Assembly (NCBI GenBank): GCA_038501625.1
Contig: JAZAYU010000019.1
Coordinates: 3,556,501 to 3,620,500, forward strand
Length of the DNA: 64,000 nucleotides
Reading direction: 5' to 3'
DNA from: Corbicula japonica
Lineage: Eukaryota > Mollusca > Bivalvia > Venerida > Cyrenidae
Both the position numbers and the translations under genes were made by a program. The notes under the pieces were generated by a model, which saw only the letters and a program-made list of their open reading frames with translations, searched no databases and was not told the origin of the DNA. Shown one piece after another: positions 24,171 to 34,545 of this stretch (position 1 is its first letter; each line of letters opens with the position of its first letter).

Positions 24171-25388
24171 TCAAACCTGTGATTTTAAACCATTTTTCAA
24201 AACACACGATGAACTAAGTTGCACCATATGGTCTCTTGTCTCGTATTGCCCGGCTGTCAAAACAACGCCGGAGTGATCACTATTACTTCCGCTAATAAAT
24301 ATCCCGCACTTAAGTAACTTCCTGAATGCGCTGCGGAAGTCTCTGTTAAAATAAGCGTATATAATTGGATTTAAAGTGGAATTAAAGTATCCCAACCAAA
24401 ATAAGGCCGATCCTAGTGTTGGCGGATAAGGACAAGCATCTCCGCAGAGGGTTGTCACTACATACCACGAGAAAAAAGGCAAGAAGCAGAAAACAAACGC
24501 GCCCATAATTATTCCGAGTGTTTTTGCTGCTTTATGCTCTCTTCGCATACGTTTCCTTTCGTTGCGGCGTTCTGCGGGATCCTCGGGTACTTGTAAAGTC
24601 GTTTGTTCAGATATTCTTTGCTTTAAGTGATAACCTGATTGCTTTATTTGAGTTTCTTGGCGCCTAGCTTCCATATAAATCTTCAAATACACAAAAACCA
24701 TGATCGTACAGGGAATCCAGAAGGATATACTTGACGATATAACGGCATACACTTTGTTCACAATAAAGAGGCATTCATCAGGCCGGCTATCCATCTCTCT
24801 TAATGTGTCTGAAGTGGTGTACCAGTGTGACTGAATTGGTATATAGGAGATTAAAATAGAAGAGATCCAAGTGATTGCTATCATTATAAATACCCTAAAT
24901 CTTGTCATTTCTGACTCGTATTTGAAAGGATGCATGATTGCTATATATCTGTCCATGCTGATACAACACAAATGAAGTATTGACGCAGTACTGAATAACA
25001 CATCATTAGAATTGAAAACATCACACATCTGTCTTCCAAATGTCCATTTCCCAGACAGTTCTATACTTGCATTAAATGGCATTACTAAAATTGCAACAAG
25101 AAAATCTGCAACAGCCAGAGAAACTATAAAATAATTGGTTATTGCTCTTAAACGTTCGAACTTCATGACGGCTGTAACGACGAGAATGTTTCCAAAGACC
25201 GCTCCTAGCATGATGACAACCATTATTGTGCCTTTGAGAGCAATAAATGCTATCTCTCCGCTTGTAGTAGTATTATTGTCAGTAGAAATAATGGTATCAT
25301 TCTGCAGTGATAGGTTTGTCTGGATTTTATTTACTGTTTCCTCCATGTACATCGTTTGACCGTCTAACACTTGATCAGATGTGTTCAT
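24171..25388 (-). CDS. beta-octopamine-like aminergic G-protein-coupled receptor, 405 aa, single open frame
   Basis: This is a seven-helix plasma-membrane receptor, probably for octopamine or tyramine and, by family, coupled to Gs and cAMP. The extracellular N-terminus (1-45) has five N-glycosylation sequons. Visible landmarks: GNILVV (N67, 1.50), LAVAD (D95, 2.50), amine-binding D129 (3.32), C122 and C206 disulfide pair, DRY 146-148, W174 (4.50), TM5 serines S218, S219 and S222 with P226, F305-F306 in TM6, W331 and Y334 (7.40 and 7.43) and NPIIY 340-344. C361 after helix 8 may be palmitoylated. The C-terminal S-Q-V fits a type I PDZ ligand. NKVYAVISSSISFWIP and RREHKAAKTLGIIMG are typical of beta-octopamine receptors. 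Odd: F302 replaces the usual W6.48 toggle, and codons 1-8 are a copy of the upstream 44-bp repeat. M13, with A at -3, has a better start context than M1, with C at -3. No intron interrupts the frame. Confidence 0.93.
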   Translation of the reverse strand: MNTSDQVLDGQTMYMEETVNKIQTNLSLQNDTIISTDNNTTTSGEIAFIALKGTIMVVIMLGAVFGNILVVTAVMKFERLRAITNYFIVSLAVADFLVAILVMPFNASIELSGKWTFGRQMCDVFNSNDVLFSTASILHLCCISMDRYIAIMHPFKYESEMTRFRVFIMIAITWISSILISYIPIQSHWYTTSDTLREMDSRPDECLFIVNKVYAVISSSISFWIPCTIMVFVYLKIYMEARRQETQIKQSGYHLKQRISEQTTLQVPEDPAERRNERKRMRREHKAAKTLGIIMGAFVFCFLPFFSWYVVTTLCGDACPYPPTLGSALFWLGYFNSTLNPIIYAYFNRDFRSAFRKLLKCGIFISGSNSDHSGVVLTAGQYETRDHMVQLSSSCVLKNGLKSQV

Positions 25389-25628
25389 TAGATATCCGAT
25401 GAAAGATCTAACACTTGATCAGACGTGTTCATTAGATATCCGATGAAAGATCTAACATTTGATCAGTTGTGTTCATTACATATCCGATGAAAGATCTAAC
25501 ATTTTATCAGACATGTTCATTACATATCCGATGAAAGATCTAACACTTGATTAGACGTGTTCATTACATATCCGATGAAAGATCTAACATTTGATCAGTA
25601 GTGTTCATTACATATCCAATGAATCGAT
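25363..25628 (-). repeat. 44-bp minisatellite that includes the receptor start codon
   Basis: On the coding strand ATGAACA-type unit starts lie at 25608, 25564, 25520, 25476, 25432 and 25388, exactly 44 bases apart. Position 25388 is the receptor's own ATG, and identity with the units runs 26 bases into the gene before diverging after GTGTTAGA. A partial unit extends to about 25628. The units differ at a few sites, mainly in codons 3-7 and at the penultimate codon (ATC or ATG). Confidence 0.97.
25388..25608 (-). promoter_or_regulatory. array of five chained upstream ORFs before the receptor start
   Basis: Each 44-bp unit reads ATG, 13 more codons, then TAA, and the final A of TAA is the A of the next ATG (TAATG). 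The peptides are MNTTDQMLDLSSDM, MNTSNQVLDLSSDM, MNMSDKMLDLSSDM, MNTTDQMLDLSSDI and MNTSDQVLDLSSDI, and the receptor begins MNTSDQVLDGQ. The four distal uORF starts have G at -3; the last uORF and the receptor ATG have C. If transcribed, such a chain would be expected to limit receptor translation or force reinitiation. Transcription across it is not shown. Confidence 0.6.
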
Positions 25629-26463
25629 GCATTTAGTAAACGAATAGAGCAAAGTTGCTATTTTTTAAATCCTAAAATGTCAGTTGATAAATTTGTTTTT
25701 GTGTTGGAAGACAGCTCACGTGGGCTCATTAGATTCATTAGATTTTTGTCAAGCGTAATAATTTTCTGTCTATCATTTATTTTCGATTTGGTGCATAAAT
25801 TTGACGTTAAAAACTCAACGGTATATAACGTTTAGGTCAAAATTATGCATTTCATCCGAATCAATTAAAAATATTTTCAAATTTAAACGTCAATGCAGAA
25901 AGTATTACAGTTTTTGGTTTCAATTCCTGTTTAAATGTATGGTATGTGCATGTTAGTCCCTTCTAGCGGATGTTAAATCGGTAAGATAGCGTCAATTAAA
26001 TCGAACATCGTATTGGAAATCCCTGCATAATTTATTTCGATTCCCGCATTAGGTAAATGATGCTAAATTGTCGGTTTCAGCAGGAAAATTTAAACCGGGA
26101 CAATGTTTTTTAGTTACATCCAAGCAGGTAGTCTGAGGCAAATTTCACAAGCAATTGTTTCAAGCTGTCAAAAGTAACGGCGTATAGTACGTTTTTGGTC
26201 TGACATTATCTTGATATGATATTGAAAGTAGTCAGCATAGGCACTTGATGCTTATATGTCTCTCTGGTCTATATATCTTGATCAGTGATATGCGCAATTC
26301 ATATTCTGGACATCTTCTGGCAGTCTCAAATGTCAGGAGTTTCTGAAAAAAAAGGAAAAGTTGCTTAATCGAATACAAGAATAAATGAGAAATAAATGTT
26401 ATCTACGAATTGCATTAATAAAATACGAGTGTTGTCTGCTGAATGTCACTCTTGTCCCTAAAT
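25629..26463. other. receptor upstream flank
   Basis: This is the likely 5' flank or leader intron region. I see no clear TATA box or other core promoter. A CACGTG-type E-box (CTCACGTGGG) lies at about 25716-25725. Confidence 0.35.
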
Positions 26464-26714
26464 GGGGCGCGTCACGGGAAAAGGTACCTTCGGACAGTTG
26501 ATGTCAATCCTTTTAATGACGTCATAAAGTTTAGCAGACGACATTTATTATAATGCAATTCGCGGTAAAAATACCATTTTATTTACAAAATGTGTAACAA
26601 AATCACATTTTATTAATAAGAAATTGATTTATATTTGTAAGTTCTTTCTAAATTTATTAAAAACTAAAATATCACTAAAAATGACCGAAGGTACCTTTTC
26701 CCGTGACGTGCCCC
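26464..26714 (+). mobile_element. MITE-like element, copy 2, upstream of the receptor
   Basis: Same family as 5710-5965: inverted ends GGGGCGCGTCACGGG and the complement of GGGGCACGTCACGGG, 251 bp, no ORF. AAAT flanks both sides directly (26460-26463 and 26715-26718), a plausible 4-bp target duplication. One perfect TGACGTCA remains (26517-26524); the other site of copy 1 has become TGATGTCA. The element lies about 860 bases upstream of the most distal uORF. Confidence 0.88.
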
Positions 26715-27860
26715 AAATACTTGTGAATATCGTACTCCTGAAACCATAAAACTTATTCAGTGTTATGATACCCTATGGTATTATGTATGCTCTGTATCGC
26801 ATTTCCTTATTTGGTATAGATTGTCCAAAATAATTGCGTTTTAGAAACAAATATTTATCATTTTGGCTAAAGCAAGGTTTCATATTGAATTTTATTAGCA
26901 AAAATAATTGTTGTACACAAACAGATGTCATTTAAAATATGATTTAAGTAAACTCGTTCCACATTGCACGTAATTACTGGTTTGCAATTTATTAATATTA
27001 TCAAAGACATAGAATACATTGTTGAAAATGCCAATGATAATTCCGATCGTTCTGTAAACGGAGATTTAATCCATGTAATTACTTCCTTCAGATTGGAATT
27101 CGTTCAATGGGCTAAAAGATGTTCTTATACGTAGTCATCAAGAATAGAATCTATGATTCCATGTATTATACTCTTATTCAGTCAAAACAAAACAGAATAT
27201 AAGAACCAAAAAGACTATTTTGGCAAATATTGATAATGAACAAGTGATAAATGATTTGATACAACAATTTTCTAAATGTCTTAGTTAACATCTTTGTTTG
27301 GTTACGTTAAAACCTGTTTTAAGTTTAATTATCATAATAAATTTTTATCTCCTTGAATATAAATCTCTTTAATATTCTGTTTTAGAAATATTCAATTTTA
27401 TATATTTATAAACTTACTTTTATACAAAAAGTAGAAAGGGGGTGAATTTCTGAAAAAAAAACAAACAAAAAAAACTCAGAAAAAGAGCCAATCCATTCAG
27501 CAAATAAAGCAGAGAGGAACTGAGGACGTACATTTATAAAAATGGTAAATTTCAGAATGAAACCACAAACTGTTGGAAAAAAAATCCTAAGGGTTAACAG
27601 TCTTGAAACGGTAAGTGCTAAAACAATAAATAAATAAATGATAAAAATTTTAATTTTTATGACATTGTCTAGCAAAATGTGTCTGTTACCTCACTGAGAA
27701 GAGGACCTAGAGCAAATCAGCAAACACAAGATGGCAGGAGTAAAAAATATCGAAACATCTTTTAACATCACGTGTTTTATGCTAAAATTTATCTTCATTG
27801 ACTACATGTAATTACTACAGTAGGGCGCACGACTAGTTGAACGTAAAATAGGAGATATAC
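26715..27860. other. gene-free AT-rich stretch
   Basis: Nothing recognisable; the minus-strand frame at 27406-27675 is low complexity and hydrophobic. Confidence 0.4.
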
Positions 27861-28255
27861 ATTATTAGCAGAAGAATTAACAGCAAAATGACTTACAGTA
27901 AGAGAAGTTAAAGCAGTAATTTAACTGAAAGTTGTACTGTAATACTAATTGTTGCACCAGTAATATTCCTACCAGTAAGAACAGTAACAATAGCGATACT
28001 GCTAGCACAGCATTGACAGCAGTACTAGTAGTAGAAGCAGTAATAGCAATAATAGTGTTTACAGGAGTAGCAATAAAAGCAGTTACAGCAGTAACATCGG
28101 TAATACTGCTGTCACTAGCAGCTGATATTAGCAGCTAATACTGCTGTCAGTTGCAGCAGTAGCAACAATAATCACAACTGATACTGGTATCAACAGTTAT
28201 AGCAAAACCCACAGTTATAATGCTGGCATTAGCAGCTTTTCCAACAGTAATACCA
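27861..28255. repeat. imperfect CAGTAA/CAGTAR-type short repeat tract
   Basis: The tract is a run of CAGTAA, CAGTAATAG, AGCAGTAAT and similar triplet-phased words with many substitutions. It produces an alanine-, threonine- and valine-rich plus-strand frame (27932-28138) that is a by-product of the repeat. It looks like a decayed microsatellite. Confidence 0.75.
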
Positions 28256-29999
28256 CGAATGCTTTTTTTATTAAAAGAGAAACTTCAGTTCATGGATTGT
28301 ATGGTCAAGTTATGGATTAGGGTGAATGCAGTTTACATATCAAATGATTATAGACAGCTATATTAAATTAGTGTAATATTATCTGAAGTTAAAATAACCC
28401 CAGAAAATCATTACAATGAAAAGTGGTAGACATTTTCACCATTAGCAGTTCATATAATCGCTTTTCGTCGCACACGGTAAAATATCTGTTTACAATTAAC
28501 GTTAACAGATGGTCGTCATCGTGTCAGCTAGAAACTTTGATATTCTCAAATGGGTTCATTTTCAGACGGACACATTAATTTGAATACGGCTAAGGGTATG
28601 CAAGTGGAAGTCTACAATTACTGTTGAGTGCACTCAAGACCAGCAGTCTTTTCGGTGACATTTTAAATGCAGTCCAACGCGTCCGAGGTATAAAAAAACA
28701 TAACAAATATACAATATAAGTGAAATTTAAAGATTTCTTAATATTCCCATGCGTAATTTAACTAGTTTCTTCCCCCTATATATCAAAATCATAACATAAA
28801 ATATTGATATGGAAAAAGTCTTGTTATTAATTGAATAAAAATAATTTTTGCGAGATTTGAACCCAATGCCACATAATTAAAATATATTTGACAAACTCAA
28901 CTAATTTTTCCGGATTATACGATTTTTGCTTAGCCTAGTTGATTGATGTCTTTCTTCAGTACTTAGAGAAAGGTTATGCCTTTTTTAATTTGTTGAATCT
29001 AAAAAAATCTCTTTTTACTTAATTTTTACTGTGTAAATAAATTTCTTTTTTTCTAGTAATCTGGTTCACCATTCATTTATATTTTATTTAAATTCTGTGG
29101 ATGATTGTCGCATTGCTTTTAGAACTGAACGTGCATGTAATCATTCTGTATGCTTGGTGCACAAACTGATATTAGTGTTTGACATCATCAGACGGACAAT
29201 TTTTGACAATCCAGTATTTGTTTATTTGTATTAATGTGGTCTTATTGTTTGAGATACTTATTTTTTCTGTTGATCAATATTAAAGTGTGCCAAGATTGTA
29301 CTATAGTTGGTATTTATGAACAGACAGAAAACCGGAGCAGTTTTTATTTTCTTATCAATATTCCAATAAGATTCCGTTTCAGCATGAATAAGTTTGTATT
29401 TACAAGAACATTAAGTTCATTTTTAACGACGCCGGCAGCCCCGCTGGAACCGGAGGCAGTTTTAGCATAATTTCAAGACACGTTTAATTAATAACAATAA
29501 TTTAGTTTTCTACAACTGGAAGCGAATGAAGAGCTTTTTCTTAAAGTAACCTTGATTAAAAAGAAGCCTATTCTAAGATGATTGTAAAGTATCGTTATTA
29601 ATGTATTTTCGGTACAAGAGTGAACATTCTATATAGTTCGGTCTTACAGATCAATAGACATCAGCAAGTTTTGTAAGTTTACAGAAGTATTATCGCTTGG
29701 GAATTTGTCCCATTACGATTTTCTTCGCACAATTGTTACGTAGTGACAAAATACAGCTATATACACGTTAATAGGCAGGTTATTTCAACAATTAGACTTT
29801 TCTATTTCATGAAGTCAACGACTTCTCTCTGACTATAACTGTTTCAAGACAAACAATTATCTTAACAAAACATCTATACCACATATAATTATATTGTTTT
29901 AACATCTCCTATCGAACACAGATTTTTTCTTATTCGCCCAGACAACATTTACATGTTTATTCATATGAGAATCTTTTGGTGCAATCGGAAGATTGTTTA
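28256..29999. other. gene-free AT-rich stretch
   Basis: No feature is supported. A GC-richer patch at 29430-29460 (CGCCGGCAGCCCCGCTGGAA) stands out but carries no recognised motif. Confidence 0.4.
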
Positions 30000-30024
30000 A
30001 CTCTTTAATATGGTTAACACTCCA

Positions 30025-30220
30025 AATGATTTGTTTGCAACTGACCGTTCCTAGGCAGTTACCCAGCAGATTTTGTTTTGTAAATTCTTTTTGGGTTCTT
30101 ATCTAAAATTGATCTTTGTATAAACCAGTACATTCTTTCCTGTCTGCTTTTTGGCTGTGCGGGGGAAGGCTGAGTTTTCTGGTTGTGTCTATGTGTATGC
30201 ATGCTTCACTTTTATACATT
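30025..30220 (+). repeat. RepC, degenerate 3' half
   Basis: GCAACTGACCGTTCCTAGGC (30037-30056), then TTTTTGGCTGTGCGGGGGAA and GCATGCTTCACTTTTAT align in order with the 3' half of the RepC copies at 43.7 and 62.7 kb. The copy is much diverged and its 5' half is not found. Confidence 0.6.
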
Positions 30221-30799
30221 ATATTATACTCTCCTATTGGCTGCATATAAATGAAGTAAATAAAAGGTTTGCATTAGAAACACGAAACATCAACTACCCT
30301 AAACGAACTGAATTTATGATAATTACTGATTTTTATATATGTTGTTGACAATAAACAGCAAGATAATTAACTGCAAACAGTAAAAGAAAACTTGTTTCTA
30401 AATCAGTTGATTTGCATATAAGATTAATTTAACTGATTCAACGCTCTGAATATTACCAGACATTTCAATGCATTTGCTATGATTGCTATGATTGCGCACT
30501 CTCTAAGGATTTTCAAAAGTTTCGAACATGACAAGAAAATTAAAGATTGTGCTCCAGGGAAACTTTATTTTTTGCAAAACATGATTTTTAAGACAGCAAT
30601 CAAATGAAGTCGGAGAATTTAATGTATTGGTTTAATTTATAAGTTCACAATGAAGATATACAGGCATAAGTTCAGATAAACTTGACTATCGTTACAGGAA
30701 ATAATAAGAAATAATAATAATACTGATCAATAAGATCTGGGGTGGTATTTCTTATAATTGCAAGACAGAACATAAAACAATAGAGAGTATCTTAAAAGC

Positions 30800-31155
30800 C
30801 GTCCATTATTGTGCAGAAATTATTATCCCTGTAATTTTTCCTTGCATAGAGAATGGCAATGCTTGCTTTCTACAGCAGTATAATGCACGCTGTCACATGT
30901 CATGTCATGCACGGAACGTTCTTGTTGCAAACAACAAAAATACTCGAATGGCAAATAAAATCACCTGATCTCTCCCCGATTCAACACATGTGCGACTATC
31001 TTCGAAGAAAGGTGCGTGACAGGAATGCCGTCAACAACGTTAACGATCTGAAACGGTCATTGCAAAAGGAATTGGCCCAAACCCCTATACGAATCATTCA
31101 AACACTCATAAACAACATACGAAGGCGTTTTCTGGCTATTTCTTCAGGCTAGAGG
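30800..31155 (+). pseudogene. Tc1/mariner transposase C-terminal remnant
   Basis: Two overlapping frames together give the end of a Tc1-type DDE transposase. The first frame (from about 30813) reads AEIIIPVIFP then FLQQYNAR, where the family has FLQQDNAR; the second catalytic Asp is Tyr here (30879-30881). A frameshift near 30915 moves the homology to the next frame, which reads ILEW, SPDLSPIQHMCDYL, and ends INNIRRRFLAISSG at a TAG. The third catalytic Glu (PIEH in the family) is Gln at the codon for residue 44 of the 99-codon frame 30853-31152. The N-terminal DNA-binding part and terminal repeats are not found. It is a dead fragment. Confidence 0.9.
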
Positions 31156-31927
31156 TGGACAGGCAAAATATTGAGTGTAATGTAAATTTGGGATTTTGAC
31201 CCCTGTCTTAAATCTAAATCACATTGAACGTCTTTTAATGACTGTGTTCAGTTGATATCGTTGAAATTCAATGGGTATTAAATGATTTTCTTGGTGAATG
31301 ATGCTTTTGTCCTCAAAGTTTAAATTCTATCAATTTAATCGTGTCAAGTATTCCAACTGACTAAACTTTTTTCTCTCAGCATATGTTATCTATCTACTCA
31401 GGTCATTTGGTGAACTTATGAAGATACTTTTTTGAACAAACATACCGTCGATGAAAAGCGCAAACGTCGTACCTAAAATACCCACTTTTCATGAGAGCTT
31501 AAATACATTTTAACATTTAGCTAGCGTCTTGAAGCAATTATGTGGGAACGACCTATCGAGAAATACATTTTTAATATCTCTTTTGACATCAGAAGTGGCG
31601 TTAATACAGCAATTTAAGATACGTTAATTTCGGATTAAAATTTGTCAATAAATGTCTAATACAGTGTATTACGTTTTTAATAATTTCATGAAAAACAGCT
31701 TTTTCTTACGGTTCCATGCCATCTGGAGTGTAATACATATCTGATATGTTAAAAATATAGCACATAACAAACAAATGCAATGCTATTATTACATAAATAT
31801 AAGTTTTGGTGTTTTGTTTGAAATTGAACTTCGAAAACCACGTATCTTAAATATATTTTTAAATAAATATGTTCAAATACACGTATCTTAAGGGTTCTGC
31901 ATAAACACCTTGTTTAACATAAATCAC
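31156..31927. other. flank of the foldback region
   Basis: No gene. At 31447-31480 the sequence CGATGAAAAGCGCAAACGTC is a reverse-complement match to GACGTTTGCGCTTTTCACCG on the far side of the foldback (about 36380-36399). This suggests the inverted pair extends this far with unmatched DNA between. Confidence 0.5.
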
Positions 31928-33279
31928 CCTGGCTTACCTGGTACGCTTCGCGAACGGCACTACGCCGCGATCACGGCATATGCAACGCTTTTAACCGGCA
32001 TAACCGGTGTCAATATAGGAGATTTTGTGGGGTAAGGTAAGAAAATCGCAGAGTTTTTAGTTAGATATTTAAATAGTGCTTAAACCAATAGGCCTATACG
32101 GCTGACAAATCATGGCTATTTATAATTCTAATCTTCTCTGTGTCCAGAATACAGTAGTTTATTCAATCATTCGTGAAAATGGGCCCCTCTGTGCTGCAAA
32201 AGTTGTAAATTTCCTGTTCAAATGTATTTTTCTTAAGCTAAACTAAAGTTTAGTGAAGAATTATGACTGCGTAAAAAATGTCTGTATCGGAGGACACTGC
32301 AGTGTAAAATTTGTGTGTGTTTCATCTATTTTTTTAACTTAATTCTTGCCAAAAAATCAGATGCCACGCACCGTACACCGGCACTTGATTTTTGCTACGC
32401 TGCGTATCACGGCATTTTATTTGATGCTGGTATAAAACTATACTTTGGTTTTCAAAATCTTTTACTGTTTCTTCACATTTAATTGAGCCGTAGTTTGTTG
32501 TGTTGGTGTACATTGCAAGAAAGATTTTGATATACTTAAAAATTCTTCTATCAGCAAGCAGGTGCGAATCCGGAGGGTATTCTTTGGGGTTGCTCAAGCA
32601 CCCTTTTGGCGCATCAATATTTCGTTTTAATGGTGGTTATGGCCAGAAAGTTGGAATTATCACATAACTGCCCTGTGACTGACCCAAACGAACTTCTTTT
32701 GTGGAAATCTTTGATTCGACCATGAACAAAGCTAGCAGAGTATTTCACGCAATACCCGAGTCCGCTACCGATGAAAACCCCAATCAATAATTTGTGAACG
32801 ATAGATTTATCAGACGTTGATTGTTTCAATAAAAGTTAAATTGAATATAAAAATCTACCCCTTGTTAAGAAGCAGTAGGATGTGGGTGGGGCAAAACAAC
32901 ATTAAGTAATGTTTCAAAATTTGTCTATTACATGTAAAATGTAATATATTAATGTTTAACAAACTTAATGTTTATTGACAAAAACAAAAAGAAATTGATT
33001 TGTGTTATATTTTTGCGTTCCACTTGTCTTACTTTTAAAATACTAATTAAGGGAGTATCCGTGGTCCGATTTTGTCCAATTTGGGATATGTTGTTGTTTA
33101 TACTAAATGTGACGGGTACTGAAAATTTCATTTCTTTTGCAATTTTGCATAGGTTTGAAGTATTTTATTTTGTAATGTGACTGTGCTAATTATGTTTATT
33201 GCAAGTAATGGGGGCCTACCGATATACTGAGTAACCTCCCATTGAGAGTGATTTCCCTTGCTGATTGGGTAGTTCCGGT
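31928..33279 (+). repeat. large foldback, left arm
   Basis: Blocks match the right arm in reverse complement: 31928-32050 (CCTGGCTTACCTGGTACGCT, TTTTAACCGGCATAACCGGT), 32150-32420 (including TCACGAATGATTGA-type and GTGCCGGTGTACGGTGCGTG words in complement), 32560-32830, and 33210-33279 (CCTACCGATATACTGAGTAA, GGGTAGTTCCGGT). Identity is highest at the outer end, over 90% by eye for the first 120 bases, and drops with indels inward. Minus-strand frames inside (32334-32597, 32614-32829) have no known family. Confidence 0.85.
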
Positions 33280-34545
33280 TTAGAAGCGGTAATAAAGCGT
33301 AGCGTTAAAAGTGTAAATAAAAAGTATCGAAGTGCTTTTGAAGTTAAAATGCATTGTCGATTTAACCAAAAAAGTGAAAATGACATATAAAGAATAACCA
33401 TCATCTTTGTAAATTGATTTTAAGTTAATAACTAAATGCAACTTTACCTATTTACGTAACTTCATGTATCCTTTATGAAATTTTTTGGCTGGCAAGGATG
33501 TTATAGCTTTTAAAACTTCCACTTAAGTATTCAGCCAATTACCGTTAAGTCATCCAAACAATGCTTATTAAAAAAGGGCCTGTTTTATGACTATGTTACG
33601 TAATCTAATTAGCAATACTTGGTTTTACCAGCTGGAGGTGTGATAAAGGTCTTTTGAAGTTCAGTTGTAGATTTGTAAGAGGTTGAAAACGTTGCTTTTG
33701 GGGGTAAAATTGTTGTTTTAGGAAACTAACAAGAGATTAAATATTCTAATTAAATGTCACATTAATGTTTGAGACCCAAGACATTGAAAATATGATATTG
33801 ACAAAGTAAAGCGCTCCGAACTGAATTAAATAAAACTCGGGAATATTTAACCAAACATATATTTATTTATTGATATAAAATTGATTGTAAAACTAAATTA
33901 ACTAAAAATATTCAGAAATAAAGAGATTAACGTGAAACATTACGAAACAATGTGTGAATATGTTCTTCATTGTATAAGGACAGGAAAGAACTTTTATGGG
34001 GAAAAATAGCAGTATTGAAAAATACGTCAATTCGAACATGGCACAAATCTGTTAACCGAATGGTGTGCTTTCAATTTGTAGGATAAGGTTCAGTTATTAA
34101 AAAAATTTATTAAATTTCTGGCAAAATGTTGCATCGGCATGAAAGAACATTTATAAAAGTGAACGGGCGTTTCATTGGTAAACGTCAAACTTTATTTTAT
34201 ATCATGTGTTATAAATTTTACTACCCTTAAGGTTTTCTAACTTTTCTTTTCCTCAAATCTGCAATTTTTAAGCATAAGAAATGCTTTTTTTTACCCTTTT
34301 TTAGTTTCCGAAGGGGTCGAGCACAGCGATGTTTAACAAAAACCTCTCCGACGTATTAAAATATTTAGAAGAGAAAATTTAAATATTATGCGCTGCACTA
34401 TTAAAACTATCTATTTTTCCATTCAATGGTAATAATCAAACATTTTTATGCATTATGCTGATCTCTAACCAACCAGACCCTATTTAAACGTATTTGAAAA
34501 GACCACAGATGATTACTGCAGGTCTGTTTTAATTGTCAACCTCAG
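33280..34545. other. foldback spacer
   Basis: About 1.27 kb of AT-rich DNA lies between the arms. No ORF and no transposase-like signature is seen. Confidence 0.6.

Noticed and set aside
25135..25359. 74-codon plus-strand frame
   Set aside because: Antisense shadow of the receptor's N-terminus and TM1.
27932..28138. 68-codon Ala/Val/Thr-rich frame
   Set aside because: A by-product of the CAGTAA-type triplet-phased repeat.
28850..28945. tRNA-like box B (GGGTTCAAATCTC on the minus strand)
   Set aside because: No convincing box A at the right distance and no second copy.
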